Origin: Stagnihabitans sp038323315
GTDB taxonomy: Bacteria; Pseudomonadota; Alphaproteobacteria; Rhodobacterales; Rhodobacteraceae
DNA: 6,442 bases
NCBI GenBank assembly: GCA_038323315.1
Contig: JBBQGU010000235.1
Span: 1 to 6,442 of the forward strand
Direction of reading: 5' to 3'
Shown: one piece after another, positions 5,499 through 6,442 of the stretch
Layout: every line of letters starts with the position of its first letter
Numbering within the stretch: the stretch's first letter is position 1
The notes under the pieces: model-generated
Seen by the model: the letters and a program-made list of their open reading frames with translations, nothing else
Databases searched by the model: none
What the model was told of the DNA's origin: nothing
Program-made: the position numbers and the translations under genes

Positions 5499-6442
5499 AT
5501 GGAACGGTACGACACCGACGCGCGCTGCATGGCCTCTGCCCCCCCGACTGTTGATTGTCGGCGTTTGATCCTGATTCGGATGACAAAGCGCGAGGACGGG
5601 GGGGCGATGATGTTTTCCCTGTATCTGTTCGTATTGATGCTGATGATCGGCGGACTTGCCGTCGATTTCATGCGGGTCGAAAACGCACGTGTCCAGATCC
5701 AGCAAACGATGGACCGGTCGTTGATCGCTGCAGCAAGCCTTAAGCAGACCCGTCCGGCAGATGCTGTCGTGGACGATTATTTCCAAAAGGCGGGCCTGCA
5801 AAGCAGCCTTGTCGGCGTCACCTGGACATCGACGCTCGGCGCACGCCAAGTCAGCGGAGTAGCCGAAGCCGAAGTTCAGACGCTGTTCATGAGCATGCTT
5901 GGGATTGATTTTCTTTCCACCGCGATCGGCGGGTCGGCAGAAGAACATGTCAGCAATATCGAAATTTCGCTGGTGCTGGACATTTCAGGCTCGATGCGCT
6001 TTGGCGATCAGATCGGCAAACTGCGTGTCGCCGCCAAGCAGTTCTTTGCAACCGTGCTGGAGGGCGATTCCGCGCTGACGACCTCGATCAACATCGTGCC
6101 TTATGCGGGGATGGTGAATGTGGGGCCGACGCTTTTCAACCGGTATGGTGGTGTGCGGCTCCAGAACACATCGTCCTGCATCGAGCTTGAAGCCGCCGAC
6201 TACAATACAATGGCCGAGCCTGCGGGACCGCGCGTCCAGGTTCCGGTTTTCATGAAGTGGACCATCGACGCCGCCACCATGAATTGGGGCTGGTGCCCGA
6301 CCGACAACAGCGCGATCATGATTGCGCAAAACAACATCGCGTCGCTGAACAGCTTCATCGACAACGTGCGGCTGCATGACGGAACGGGCACACAGACCGG
6401 GGTGAAATACGGCGTCATGCTGCTGAATCCGGCGATGCGACC
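5499..6442 (+). CDS. TadG-like pilus-assembly protein with VWA domain (partial, N-terminal 314 residues)
   Basis: From the ATG at 5499 there are 314 open codons to the right edge. A single hydrophobic segment at residues 38-57 (FSLYLFVLMLMIGGLAVDFM region), preceded by KREDGGAMM, is the usual N-terminus of TadG/TadE-type pilin-like proteins, anchored in the inner membrane with the rest outside the cytoplasm. A von Willebrand A domain starts near 154: ISLVLDISGSM carries the metal-site residues Asp161, Ser163 and Ser165. DGTGTQTGVKYGVMLLNP (294-311) matches the later TadG segment expected to supply the metal-site threonine. Such proteins take part in tight-adherence (Flp) pilus assembly and surface attachment. 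The start is uncertain. The ATG at 5499 has GAGG 10 nt upstream but gives about 28 residues before MTKREDGG; in-frame ATG codons at 5529 and 5580 lack ribosome sites, although 5580 gives the more typical protein. No other tad gene is visible, and the C-terminal half lies outside the window. Confidence 0.85.
   Translation, partial: MERYDTDARCMASAPPTVDCRRLILIRMTKREDGGAMMFSLYLFVLMLMIGGLAVDFMRVENARVQIQQTMDRSLIAAASLKQTRPADAVVDDYFQKAGLQSSLVGVTWTSTLGARQVSGVAEAEVQTLFMSMLGIDFLSTAIGGSAEEHVSNIEISLVLDISGSMRFGDQIGKLRVAAKQFFATVLEGDSALTTSINIVPYAGMVNVGPTLFNRYGGVRLQNTSSCIELEAADYNTMAEPAGPRVQVPVFMKWTIDAATMNWGWCPTDNSAIMIAQNNIASLNSFIDNVRLHDGTGTQTGVKYGVMLLNPAMR

Noticed and set aside
5148..5948. Minus-strand 266-codon open frame crossing the intergenic region and the start of the TadG-like gene
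   Set aside because: More than half is antisense to the VWA protein gene; the remainder has no recognisable domain and no ribosome site was seen. The opposite frame contains a membrane segment and the DISGSM motif.
1..6442. Search for a novel defence, mobile or biosynthetic system
   Set aside because: All substantial coding capacity is accounted for by sarcosine oxidase, glutamate dehydrogenase and a TadG-like protein; no transposase, integrase, toxin-antitoxin pair, reverse transcriptase or repeat array is visible.

Overview
The window looks like chromosomal DNA from an alphaproteobacterium of the Rhodobacteraceae (Roseobacter-type). It is GC-rich, roughly 60% by eye. The assignment rests on the close family resemblance of the four recognisable proteins and on the soxB-soxD-soxA order of heterotetrameric sarcosine oxidase. 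No rRNA, tRNA, insertion sequence, phage gene or CRISPR array is visible.

Positions 1-3283 (minus strand) hold the first three genes of a sarcosine oxidase operon, read soxB (2033-3283), soxD (1589-1858), soxA (1592 running off the left edge). soxD and soxA overlap by 4 bp. soxB and soxD are separated by a 174-bp spacer built largely of inverted repeats. The missing end of soxA (the folate-binding half) and probably soxG lie beyond position 1. The enzyme oxidatively demethylates sarcosine to glycine, passing the one-carbon unit to tetrahydrofolate and making H2O2. It is the usual last step of glycine betaine/choline catabolism in this group.

Positions 3284-3580 are intergenic. Next to an AT-rich island they carry a perfect 14-bp palindrome placed where a soxB promoter/operator would be expected. 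Upstream, also on the minus strand, is a complete Glu/Leu/Phe/Val-type dehydrogenase gene, most likely NAD-linked glutamate dehydrogenase (3581-5014). Glycine catabolism and glutamate dehydrogenation both handle amino nitrogen, so the placement makes sense, but there is no evidence of co-transcription.

Positions 5015-5498 form a long divergent intergenic region with no supportable gene. From 5499 to the right edge, on the plus strand, is the 5' part of a TadG-like pilus-assembly/von Willebrand A protein: one N-terminal membrane segment, then a MIDAS-bearing VWA domain. It is unrelated to the amino-acid genes.

I found no convincing undescribed system. The points most worth a second look are the repeat-filled soxB-soxD spacer, the palindrome upstream of soxB, and the unusual N-terminus and long leader of the TadG-like gene.
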